A stretch of 64,000 nucleotides of DNA from positions 1 through 64,000 of the forward strand of contig JBBINR010000002.1 of assembly GCA_037443785.1 (NCBI GenBank), given 5' to 3'. Below are positions 25,383 through 34,055 of the stretch, piece after piece (the first letter of the stretch is position 1; every line of letters begins with the position of its first letter). The translations under genes were made by a program, and so were the position numbers. A model generated the notes under the pieces. The model had not been told where the DNA came from. It searched no databases and saw only the letters and a list, made by a program, of their open reading frames with translations. The stretch is from JAQUOA01 sp037443785 (lineage in GTDB: Bacteria > Bacteroidota > Ignavibacteria > UBA10030 > UBA8401).

Positions 25383-27752
25383 ATGAAAAATATTCTTGCT
25401 CTTTCATTGTTCTTCCTGTTGTACTCTTTTACCGGCAACGCTCAAACCGATGCAAGTTGGAAAATTTACGACGATTCACAGCTTGTGCGAGTCGATATCA
25501 CAATTGATTCGACAACACTGAAATGGATTTATGCGAATCCTCACAGCGACAGTGAGCATTATGCACAATTTCATTTTAAAAATGCGTGGATTGATGAAAC
25601 AGTTGATTCAATCGGTTTCCGGCTGAGAGGAAATACATCGCGCGATTCTCAAAAGAAATCGTTCAAAGTTTCATTCAATTCGTTTATTAAGGGAAGGCAG
25701 TTTTACGGAATTGAGAAACTGAATTTGAACGGCGAACACAACGATCCCTCAATCATTCGCAGCAAGCTTTGTTTTGATCTATTTCACGATGCAGGAATTA
25801 CGGCATCGCACGCGAACCATGCAAAAGTGTACATCAACGGAAAATATTATGGTTTATATGTCAACGTAGAACATATCGACGAAGAATTTCTTAAGAAAAA
25901 TTTTTTAGATGACAGCGGCAACTTGTGGAAATGTCTCTATCCGGCAGACTTGACGTATCTTGGTTCCGATCCAAATCTTTATAAAGCTGTCATGAATAAT
26001 CCCACAACACGCGCGTACGAGCTTTCAACGAATAAAACGAAAGATGACTACACCAAGTTGTCAAACTTAATTAGCATTCTTTCCAATACTTCGTCTGCGG
26101 CGTTTCCGGATTCAATTGAAAAATATTTGGATGTACGGCGCGTGCTTCAATACTTTGCAATGAATACGCTTCTCGGAAGCTGGGATGATTATCGTTCGCT
26201 GATGAATAATTACTATCTCTATCATAATCCATCGACGAATAAATTTACGTTGATTCCGTACGATTATGACAACACGTTTGGAATCGATTGGTTCGATATT
26301 AATTGGTCAGTTGCCGATCCATATAATTATCCAAAGGCTGTGCAGGGTGAACGACCGATGGCAGAAAAACTTCTTGCCAACGATCAATACCGCGATTTAT
26401 ATACGCACTTTGTTGAATTTTATAAAAACAATATTTATCAATTATCATTGTGGGAACATCGGATTGACACGATCAAGAGTTCTATTGTTGACGGCGTAAC
26501 CGAAGACACGTACCGTACACTCGATTATGGATTTACTATGAATGATTTCAACAATTCATTCTCAATGACGTCATATTCCAATAAACATGTGAAATTCGGA
26601 TTAAAGCAGTTTGTGAATCTTCGGAATGAAAGCATTGCGGGTCAATTGAATTTCAAAAATGCTTTGCCGATGGCGTACACTATTGATTACTCTCCAAGGA
26701 ATCCGTTGCCAAACGACTCCATTCTTGTTATGGCATCATGTTTCGGAAAAGCAGGACTCAAAGAAGTCAATATATGTTTCACTCAGGATGGAACAGCAGT
26801 TGCAGAAACACTTGCCATGTTTTTTTCTCCGATCGAAAATTCCAAACGCGTTGAAGAAGCAGACCGATGGATTGGAACAATTCCTGCACTTGGAGCCGGA
26901 AAATCCGGAGCATTTACGATTATGATTAAGGATTCATCGGAGCAGGTAACATCATATCCTAGAGTTGTGCCAATACATCTTTCTTCATCATCACTACCTA
27001 CTTCTTCAATAGTGATCAATGAATTTTTGGCAGACAATACAATATTTCCCGATCCGTCCGGAGAATTTGATGATTGGATTGAACTCTTCAATCCAACCAC
27101 TGTTCCCATACGATTAACAAATAAATATCTCACGGATAAATCGACGAATTTATTAAAATGGAAATTCACCCAATCTAACCTTGAATTATCCCCGGGAACA
27201 TTTCTTCTTGTGTGGTGTGATGAAGACACCGGACAAGCCGGCATACACACAAATTTTAAATTAAGCGCAGGAGGAGAATTTCTGGCACTGACAGACAGCG
27301 ACGGCGTCACCGTGCTTGATTCGCTTTCGTTCGGTCAACAAACTGCCAATATTGCGTACGGAAGAATGCCGGATGGAAGTGAGAATTGGAAATTCATCAC
27401 TCCCACACCGGGAGAAAAAAATGTTATTTATGAAGGCGTTACTCACAATGAAAAAATTCCAATCGGATATGCGCTTGATGTTTATCCCAATCCCTTCAAT
27501 CCATCAACAACTATTCGTTTTACGATTCAAAGCTCGGGACTTACCACATTGAAAATTTTTGATATGCTGGGAAAAGAAATTGCCATACTTGTAAATGAAT
27601 ATTGTCAGGCGGGAAGCCACAGCGTGAGATTTCCCGGTTCGAATGTCACAAAGAAAAATTCAACTTTGAGCGGGTTTTCCTCCGGTGTATATTTTGTTCA
27701 ATTACAGTCAAATGGAAAACAAGCATTGAAAAAAATAGTACTGTTAAAATAA
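25383..27752 (+). CDS. Secreted CotH-kinase protein with lamin-tail domain and T9SS sorting signal
   Basis: 789 residues. Signal peptide 1-20 (ending TGNAQ). CotH domain about 35-430 with FRLRGNTSRDSQKKSFKVSF, GIEKLNLNGEHNDPSIIRSK, GLYVNVEHIDEEFLKKNF and LIPYDYDNTFGIDW. Lamin-tail domain about 545-680 (IVINEFLADNT, DDWIELFNPT, FLLVWCDED). C-terminal sorting domain about 695-789 (YPNPFNPSTTIRF ... YFVQLQSNGKQALKKIVLLK). CotH proteins are atypical kinases that phosphorylate surface proteins in spore coats. Here the enzyme should be exported by T9SS and anchored at or released from the cell surface. Confidence 0.92.
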   Translation: MKNILALSLFFLLYSFTGNAQTDASWKIYDDSQLVRVDITIDSTTLKWIYANPHSDSEHYAQFHFKNAWIDETVDSIGFRLRGNTSRDSQKKSFKVSFNSFIKGRQFYGIEKLNLNGEHNDPSIIRSKLCFDLFHDAGITASHANHAKVYINGKYYGLYVNVEHIDEEFLKKNFLDDSGNLWKCLYPADLTYLGSDPNLYKAVMNNPTTRAYELSTNKTKDDYTKLSNLISILSNTSSAAFPDSIEKYLDVRRVLQYFAMNTLLGSWDDYRSLMNNYYLYHNPSTNKFTLIPYDYDNTFGIDWFDINWSVADPYNYPKAVQGERPMAEKLLANDQYRDLYTHFVEFYKNNIYQLSLWEHRIDTIKSSIVDGVTEDTYRTLDYGFTMNDFNNSFSMTSYSNKHVKFGLKQFVNLRNESIAGQLNFKNALPMAYTIDYSPRNPLPNDSILVMASCFGKAGLKEVNICFTQDGTAVAETLAMFFSPIENSKRVEEADRWIGTIPALGAGKSGAFTIMIKDSSEQVTSYPRVVPIHLSSSSLPTSSIVINEFLADNTIFPDPSGEFDDWIELFNPTTVPIRLTNKYLTDKSTNLLKWKFTQSNLELSPGTFLLVWCDEDTGQAGIHTNFKLSAGGEFLALTDSDGVTVLDSLSFGQQTANIAYGRMPDGSENWKFITPTPGEKNVIYEGVTHNEKIPIGYALDVYPNPFNPSTTIRFTIQSSGLTTLKIFDMLGKEIAILVNEYCQAGSHSVRFPGSNVTKKNSTLSGFSSGVYFVQLQSNGKQALKKIVLLK

Positions 27753-27866
27753 TAACTCTGTCAATTTAGCCTGTGGATGCGCTAAATTTGTTCGCAAGAA
27801 TTATATTGTTTTCTTTTTTGTATATTATAGCAGCAATTCACAATTGTTTCACCAATCTATCTAGCC

Positions 27867-29453
27867 TTGTTTAATAAATTTGTAACAAAACTCAAATCGC
27901 TCTTTGGCGCCAAGCCGAAAGCAGTTCCTCCCTCTCCGGTGACGACCACGAAAGAAACCAAACAGCCGCTACGGCAGCGTAAACCGTACCCTCATGAAAA
28001 AGCGAGCGGTACGCATCATCCGCGAGACGTCCGGAAAAAAGAAACACGAGAGGAATATAGACTTCGTCATGAAAAACGGAATCGCGAAAAACCCAATAGA
28101 CAAATTTTAGCATCGGCGAAAGAAACACCGCGGCAAATTCTTCCGTCCGAACCATGGGACAGTTCGGTATTTAAAGTCCCGGTGGTTGACGGCAAGACAC
28201 GGTTTCACGATCTCGATCTTCCAGATCAGATTATGCATGCGATTTATGATTTGAATTTTCACTACACGACTCCGGTGCAATCGCAAGTATTACCCAAAGC
28301 ACTCGCGGGAGAAGATGTTTCCGCACAGGCGCAAACCGGAACAGGAAAAACAGCGGCATTTCTTATTACAATTCTGACGCACATGTTGAAAAATCCAATC
28401 GGTGAAAAACGGGCGCATGGTACTCCGCGGGCGTTGATCCTTGCGCCGACACGTGAATTGGTGATGCAAATAGAGAAAGATGCGCGGCTGCTCGCAAAAT
28501 ACGTTCCGTGTTCAATTATCTCTCTTGTCGGCGGGATTGATTATAAGAAGCAGATGGAGCGATTGAAGCATGAAACGATCGATATTGTGATGGCGACGCC
28601 GGGTCGATTGATCGATTTTAAAAAACAAAAATTGATCGATCTTGGCAAGGTGGAAATTCTTATTCTTGATGAAGCGGACAGAATGCTCGATATGGGATTT
28701 ATTCCGTCGGTGAAATATATCGTGCTGGCAACGCCCCAAAAAGCAAAACGCCAAACAATGTTTTTTACGGCAACAATGTCCTCCGATGTGAAACGGCTTT
28801 CAGAATCATGGACAAAACAGGCATTTGAAGTTTCCGTTGCGCCGGAAGAGATTGCGTCAAAGAACATCGAACAAATCACCTACATCACTACCAAAGAAGA
28901 AAAATTTCCGCTCTTCTATAATTTAATGATGCAGAAGCAAATGGAACGGGTGCTTGTCTTCGTGAATAGAAAAGATGTCGCCCGTAATCTTCGAGAAAAA
29001 TTGGAAACGTACGGAATTACCTGTACGCTTCTTTCAGGTGATGTCGATCAGCACCAGCGGATTAAGCGGCTGGAAAATTTTCGAGATGGAAAAGTCCGCG
29101 TGCTTGTTGCAACCGATGTTGCTTCAAGAGGAATTCATGTTGATGCCATTTCACACGTCGTGAATTACAATCTTCCCCAGGATGCCGAAGAATATGTGCA
29201 CCGCATCGGACGAACCGGACGCGCCGGTGCCTCAGGGGTTTCCATTAGTTTTGCGGACGAGGAGGATTCATATGAAATTCCTCGCATCGAAGAATTTCTT
29301 GGAAACAAGATCGAATGCGTATATCCCGATGAATCGTTGTTGACGCCGGTTCCGGAAGTTTTTCCGCGAACGGAAATGAAAAAAGAACGAGCTCCGCGGA
29401 AAAATTATACGAGAAGAACTCAAACAAGAAGGCCGCCGAGAAAACCTTCATAA
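27867..29453 (+). CDS. DEAD-box RNA helicase (RhlB/RhlE-like) with basic N-terminal extension
   Basis: 528 residues. The start is a TTG; the encoded opening FNKFVTKLKSLFG is an amphipathic segment typical of this group, and no better ATG exists before the core. Residues 15-105 form a Lys/Arg/Pro-rich, disordered-looking extension. The core has AQTGTGKTA, PTRELVMQ, ATPGRLIDF, LDEADRMLDMGF, TATMSSDVK, ATDVASRGIHVDA and YVHRIGRTGRAG. Second DEAD-box gene in this window, with a different tail from the first. Likely RNA remodelling or decay. Confidence 0.93.
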   Translation: MFNKFVTKLKSLFGAKPKAVPPSPVTTTKETKQPLRQRKPYPHEKASGTHHPRDVRKKETREEYRLRHEKRNREKPNRQILASAKETPRQILPSEPWDSSVFKVPVVDGKTRFHDLDLPDQIMHAIYDLNFHYTTPVQSQVLPKALAGEDVSAQAQTGTGKTAAFLITILTHMLKNPIGEKRAHGTPRALILAPTRELVMQIEKDARLLAKYVPCSIISLVGGIDYKKQMERLKHETIDIVMATPGRLIDFKKQKLIDLGKVEILILDEADRMLDMGFIPSVKYIVLATPQKAKRQTMFFTATMSSDVKRLSESWTKQAFEVSVAPEEIASKNIEQITYITTKEEKFPLFYNLMMQKQMERVLVFVNRKDVARNLREKLETYGITCTLLSGDVDQHQRIKRLENFRDGKVRVLVATDVASRGIHVDAISHVVNYNLPQDAEEYVHRIGRTGRAGASGVSISFADEEDSYEIPRIEEFLGNKIECVYPDESLLTPVPEVFPRTEMKKERAPRKNYTRRTQTRRPPRKPS

Positions 29454-29493
29454 TAATTTTTTGAGAAATACTGCCATTTCAGATAAAAAGTGC

Positions 29494-29521
29494 GCCCCGC
29501 TTAATCGGGGCGTTGGTGTTT
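29494..29521. terminator. Bidirectional terminator between convergent genes
   Basis: CGCCCCG-cttaat-CGGGGCG stem in the 68-bp gap between the helicase and the minus-strand receptor, with TTGGTGTTTTT on the plus side and A-rich sequence on the other. Confidence 0.8.
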
Positions 29522-32194
29522 TTAAAATTCAAGTTTTACCCCCAGCGTTGGAAGCATACCTACACCGGTCGTCAGCACTTTTCCGTTGAACTCGCGCAAT
29601 TCTTCACTATTCGTATTTGGGTGGTTATAGAAATTTAAAATGTCGAGAAACGCTACGAAGGCAAGATTCTTTACGAGCGGAACATCGCCAAATTGCTTTC
29701 TGTAATCGACGCGCATGTTGAGTGTTTGGAAATCGGGATACCGTTCGTTATTGTTTCCCGTGTTCTCTCGTGAATACCGGATAAAATTGGGATTGTTGAA
29801 AATATCTGAATGAATGATGTATGAATCTTTCGGCCTGCCGGTCGCGAATTTCCATTTTGCCGAGAACGACCATTCTTTGTTCAATTCGTAACCGAGAAGA
29901 ATATTAAAAATATGCGGTTGGCTGAAGTCGGCATTATATTCTCCCATGCCGTCATTATTGTTTTGTCTGCTTTGTGAATAAGAATAATTCAGCTGCCCGT
30001 ACCATTGATCGGAAAATTTTTTAATCAGTCCAAAGTCTATGCCGCGCGCGAATCCTGTTCCTTTGTTAGTGCGGATGGGTGTTGTCCGATCCGCATGGAC
30101 AATAAGATTGCTCAAATCTTTGTAATACATTTCCAGAATCAATTTCAAATCCGCACCGAGGTAATGTGAAACGCCAATGATGAAGTGAATTGCTCGCTCA
30201 TTTTTTAGTATAGCATTTGACTGACTGAGCGTGAACACTCGGAATTCCGGTGCTTGATAATACACTCCTGTCGCTGCGTTTAGTTTTGTACGCTCATTAA
30301 TCTGATAGCGTACGCTGAGTCTTGGAGAAACATAATGCTGTTTATTAAACGCACCGTATTCGTACCGCACTCCCGGCATTACCGTCAGGATATCAGTAAT
30401 ATTGTAACGATAATCAGCAAACGCCGCGTAATTCATCTTTGTTCTCGATTGCGTTGAGTTGACAAATTGTGGATCGGTCACAACATAATATTTTGTCGGA
30501 TCGGGGCGATAATCATTGCGATCAAAAACGTAAAGTGTGTCCAAGCCGTTTTGTGTGTATCTGTAATCGTACGCTATTTGAAAAATTTCCCCTCCGAGTT
30601 GAATCGTTGAAATGGGAGAGGGAGTAAATGTAAATTGTGACTTCACGCCAATTTGATCATCGTTGTTTTTGCTTATAATATATTCCGGCCTGGTTATGAT
30701 ATGTTCCTTTGCGGGAACAACGCCGTTCACAAGATTGATATAAACCCTTCCCCCTTTCCCTTCATTAACCGTTTTCTTGTAGTAAAATATATTTTCCCAA
30801 AAACTTTGTGTGCTTGTAAGATATCGCCAGTTTGCGCCGAATAAATATTTTGTTTCATCCACAGAGCCGATGAACGATCCAAAATCGTTGTGCTTTGCTT
30901 CCAAAATATTATCGAGCGTTCGATCAAAATGCTCCGGGGCATAAATACCGAGTAGAGAAAGTTTGTGATTTGCAGAAATATCGGTTGTCGTCTTTGCTAC
31001 AATATCACTGAAATTCGACTGTCCGACATCTTTCTGTCCGACTAACTCCAGGACTTTTGCAAAATCCTGATGACGTGCGGATAAAAGGAGAGAGGTATTA
31101 TTAAAAAGATATGTCGGCCCGTCGTAATTTGCCTCCCAGCCAAAAAGATCGTACGAGCCGTTCGTTGTAAATGATTCCTTGTTTCCTTCTTTTATTTTCA
31201 AGTCGAGAATGGAAGAAAATTTTCCACCGTATTTTGCTGCAAATCCTCCCGCCTGAAATGCTGCTTCATCAATCAACCCTGGAGTAAAAACGCTGTATCT
31301 TCCGCCTTGAGCCTCATCTTCCTCAGACCCTGCCACAAAATGTGCAACTTTATCGAACGGAATATTATCAATCAAGATAATATTATCTCTCGGGCTGCTG
31401 CCACGGACTGCGAAGGCAGAAAACTCGCCGCCGCTTCCGCCGACACCCGGCAGGGTTTCTATTGCACGAAAAATATCGCCCTGCGTTCCCGGATTGCGGC
31501 GTATCTCTTCGCGATTGTATGTAAAGTTAGTTGTCGGCGTAACATTATCGTTTGAAAAAAATCCCGCCGTGACAACGATTGAATCTATAGTCACCGCCGT
31601 TTCGCTCAATTCAATTTCTTTTACTGTTGTCGTCTTTCCTCGAATGACTCGAATATCTGTTTCACTATGACTTCCATATCCCAAAGAAGAGAATTTCAAT
31701 TTGTAGATGTTTTCCTCGGCGCCGAAAATTTTATAATTTCCATCGACATCGGTTGTTCCGCCAAGCTGAGTTCCCATAACGACAACATTGGCACTAGGAA
31801 TGGGCTGTTTTGTTTTTTTGTCGAGCACTATGCCTATAATAGTCCCTGTTTCTTGGTCTTTCCTTCTTTTTACTTTCAATACTAATTTGTTACCATTAGA
31901 AATTGAATACGCGAGATCGGTTCCTTTGAGTACAGCATCCATCGCTTCTTGAAGCGTAGCATTTTGCAACCTTACCGTCACTTTTTTTTGCGTTGGAACT
32001 ATTGCCTCGCTGTACCATAACCAAAGAGAATAATGCTCGGCGACTTGTTTAAGCACATCTGTTAGTATTGCGTCATGCAGTTCAAGAGAAATCAGTTTAT
32101 TCGAATCAGTTTGCGCATGTGAAAATTTTATAGAAAGAAGCAACAGCAGCAATACAATGATGATAACACGGGAAAATAAACAGCAATATTTCAT
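29522..32194 (-). CDS. TonB-dependent receptor with STN signalling domain (FecA-like)
   Basis: 890 residues. Signal peptide 1-27 (ending SHAQ). Secretin/TonB N-terminal (STN) domain about 32-108 (LISLELHDAILTDVLKQVAE). Carboxypeptidase-regulatory domain about 115-200 (TIIGIVLDKKTKQPIPSANV, GGTTDVDGNYKIF). Plug about 220-335 (RRNPGTQGDIFRAIETLPGV, FAVRGSSPRDNIILIDNIPF). Beta-barrel to a C-terminal aromatic, LGVKLEF. The STN domain and the upstream sigma/FecR genes imply ligand-triggered surface signalling. A close paralogue without STN lies at 62571. Ligand unknown (metal chelate, peptide or glycan). Confidence 0.93.
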   Translation of the reverse strand: MKYCCLFSRVIIIVLLLLLLSIKFSHAQTDSNKLISLELHDAILTDVLKQVAEHYSLWLWYSEAIVPTQKKVTVRLQNATLQEAMDAVLKGTDLAYSISNGNKLVLKVKRRKDQETGTIIGIVLDKKTKQPIPSANVVVMGTQLGGTTDVDGNYKIFGAEENIYKLKFSSLGYGSHSETDIRVIRGKTTTVKEIELSETAVTIDSIVVTAGFFSNDNVTPTTNFTYNREEIRRNPGTQGDIFRAIETLPGVGGSGGEFSAFAVRGSSPRDNIILIDNIPFDKVAHFVAGSEEDEAQGGRYSVFTPGLIDEAAFQAGGFAAKYGGKFSSILDLKIKEGNKESFTTNGSYDLFGWEANYDGPTYLFNNTSLLLSARHQDFAKVLELVGQKDVGQSNFSDIVAKTTTDISANHKLSLLGIYAPEHFDRTLDNILEAKHNDFGSFIGSVDETKYLFGANWRYLTSTQSFWENIFYYKKTVNEGKGGRVYINLVNGVVPAKEHIITRPEYIISKNNDDQIGVKSQFTFTPSPISTIQLGGEIFQIAYDYRYTQNGLDTLYVFDRNDYRPDPTKYYVVTDPQFVNSTQSRTKMNYAAFADYRYNITDILTVMPGVRYEYGAFNKQHYVSPRLSVRYQINERTKLNAATGVYYQAPEFRVFTLSQSNAILKNERAIHFIIGVSHYLGADLKLILEMYYKDLSNLIVHADRTTPIRTNKGTGFARGIDFGLIKKFSDQWYGQLNYSYSQSRQNNNDGMGEYNADFSQPHIFNILLGYELNKEWSFSAKWKFATGRPKDSYIIHSDIFNNPNFIRYSRENTGNNNERYPDFQTLNMRVDYRKQFGDVPLVKNLAFVAFLDILNFYNHPNTNSEELREFNGKVLTTGVGMLPTLGVKLEF

Positions 32195-32260
32195 ATCTGC
32201 ACTCTCCTACGTCGACTGATGGTGAAAAAATTTATTCAAAAAAGATTTTGGGATATGACT

Positions 32261-33280
32261 TTACTTCAGCACAACAACTCCGTCCCGTTTTTCGTAATGA
32301 AGATTAAGCGAGAGCGCCATCAAGTTGAGAACCTCTTTTAATGATTCATCTTTTATGGTTGCTGTAAGAGTTTTTTGCAGTAATAATGAATCCTTAACGT
32401 CAAACTGCACATCATACCGCCGTCCAAGTTGTTTCAGAACAGATTGCAACGCTGTTTGATGGAATTCCAAACGCCCTTCGGTCCAGGAAAGAAATTCGTC
32501 AAGATTTACATCTCTTGCTTGTGTCGGCGATGTACCTTTTCCAACGATACTTTGTTGACCTTTTGTAAGAATAACTTCATTATGACTGGATAGTGATCCG
32601 GATTGAACAGAGACCTTCCCATGAACAACGACCACTTCAACATTGTTGTCATCAGGCCATGCCTGAACATTGAATCCTGTTCCAAGTACTTTTACAACGG
32701 CATTATCTGTTCGAACGATAAACGGAGCTTTCTGATTATGGGTCACCTCAAAGTATGCTTCTCCCTGGAGTGAAACTTCTCGGAGTGCCCCTGAAAATTT
32801 TTCCGGAAATTTGATCGTGCTCATTGAATTGAGTGTCACGCTCGTTCCATCAGCAAACTTCACCGTTACCCGCTGGCCTTTTTCCGTCGTCACTTCTTTC
32901 ATTGCAAGATGCGGAGTATTTGTCGAACCGCCATACCAATAGGCAGCATAGAATACCCCGAGAAGAACGACTACCACCGCGGCCGCACGAACGGCATATT
33001 TGAAAAATGCATTGTACTGCACCGGTGCATAATTTGATGTTTTCATTGGTACGGTTTGCGTTGTAATACCGGCCCGCATTGCAACCTTTCTCCACGCTGT
33101 ATCAATATCGACTCGGGGAGATTCTTTTTTGATTCCGTTCCACAACAGGCGGAGTGATTCAATTTCAGATTTATGTTTAGGATCAGCTGAAATCCATGCT
33201 TCGAGATGTTCCCGTTCTTCTTTTGTACACGTGTTTTTGAAATATCGAAGAATACGCAAATGATCGATTTTTTTTTCCAT
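32261..33280 (-). CDS. FecR-family anti-sigma regulator
   Basis: About 339 residues from the ATG at 33280, which has AAGGAAT at proper spacing and gives the usual start MEKKIDHLRILRYF; the upstream extension is not needed. Cytosolic N-terminus with DUF4880-like ...TCTKEEREHLEAWISADPKH. One membrane helix about 95-115 (AAAVVVVLLGVFYAAYW). Periplasmic FecR domain (TEKGQRVTVKFADGTSVTLN, GEAYFEVTHNQKAPFIVRT). C-terminal STN-like DUF4974 (HQTALQSVLKQLGRRYDV). It would receive the signal from the downstream receptor's STN domain and control the sigma factor encoded just upstream. Confidence 0.93.
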   Translation of the reverse strand: MEKKIDHLRILRYFKNTCTKEEREHLEAWISADPKHKSEIESLRLLWNGIKKESPRVDIDTAWRKVAMRAGITTQTVPMKTSNYAPVQYNAFFKYAVRAAAVVVVLLGVFYAAYWYGGSTNTPHLAMKEVTTEKGQRVTVKFADGTSVTLNSMSTIKFPEKFSGALREVSLQGEAYFEVTHNQKAPFIVRTDNAVVKVLGTGFNVQAWPDDNNVEVVVVHGKVSVQSGSLSSHNEVILTKGQQSIVGKGTSPTQARDVNLDEFLSWTEGRLEFHQTALQSVLKQLGRRYDVQFDVKDSLLLQKTLTATIKDESLKEVLNLMALSLNLHYEKRDGVVVLK

Positions 33281-33377
33281 GACAAGATTCCTTTTGGGCT
33301 CTCGTTGTATGGAAGACACATGAAAATGTATTTACCATGACAACAAAATTGGAGATATATTGTTTTTTTTTCGCGAG

Positions 33378-34028
33378 TCAGCAAAGAAGAATTTTCACTA
33401 TCCAAAGTATTAGTGCGATAGGGAGGAAGTCCGACAGTAATATTCGGAGCTTTCTGAGCGCCCGCGCCATTTGTGTTTCCACGGTATTGACAGAAATTTG
33501 TAAAGCAGACGCTATTTCGGGATACGTGAGACCTTCCTCGCGATGCATAAGGAAGATCAGACGACTGCGTTCTGGCAGGAGTGCAATTGCTTTCATTATT
33601 GCGGCTTCTAAATCCTTTGCATGAAGAAGGTCGGCGGATGTTGTGTGAGAATGTGTTTCGCTGAAATGGTCTGTTTCATCAAGGGATGTGTTCAATTTGT
33701 TCTGCCGCAAATAGTTCATGGCTCTATTTCGCGCTGCACCGTAAAGATATGAACGAATCGTGCCGTGAATTTCCCACGATTTTCTGTTCTCCCATATCCT
33801 CACGAATACCTCCTGCACCAATTCTTCAGCAGCTGGTTGCGATTTCACCATTCTCGTGGAGAAACGAACGATATCTGCATAATAGGTTCTGAAGAGATAC
33901 TCAAAAGAAGCATGGTCATCGAGTGATATTTTTTTGACGAGAGAGTGATCGAACTGCTTCTGATCATCATCACTAGGAAGGGTGGAAATAGTCTTATTGA
34001 TCGCCGTCTCTTTATCCCGTCTCCTCAT
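33378..34028 (-). CDS. ECF RNA polymerase sigma factor, FecI-like
   Basis: 216 residues. Region 2 (about 36-100: YLFRTYYADIVRFSTRMV, ELVQEVFVRIWENRKSW, IRSYLYGAARNRAMNYLRQ) and region 4 (about 145-200: LPERSRLIFLMHREEGLTY, IASALQISVNTVETQMARAL). A hydrophobic C-terminal tail (LPIALILWIVKILL) is common in Bacteroidota FecI. Organised sigma-fecR-receptor in one direction with short gaps, the classic cell-surface signalling order. It starts 27 bp after the RND pump gene, so it may also be transcribed from the pump operon. Confidence 0.93.
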   Translation of the reverse strand: MRRRDKETAINKTISTLPSDDDQKQFDHSLVKKISLDDHASFEYLFRTYYADIVRFSTRMVKSQPAAEELVQEVFVRIWENRKSWEIHGTIRSYLYGAARNRAMNYLRQNKLNTSLDETDHFSETHSHTTSADLLHAKDLEAAIMKAIALLPERSRLIFLMHREEGLTYPEIASALQISVNTVETQMARALRKLRILLSDFLPIALILWIVKILLC

Positions 34029-34055
34029 AATTTCACAGAAATTTTTTAAACAGAA

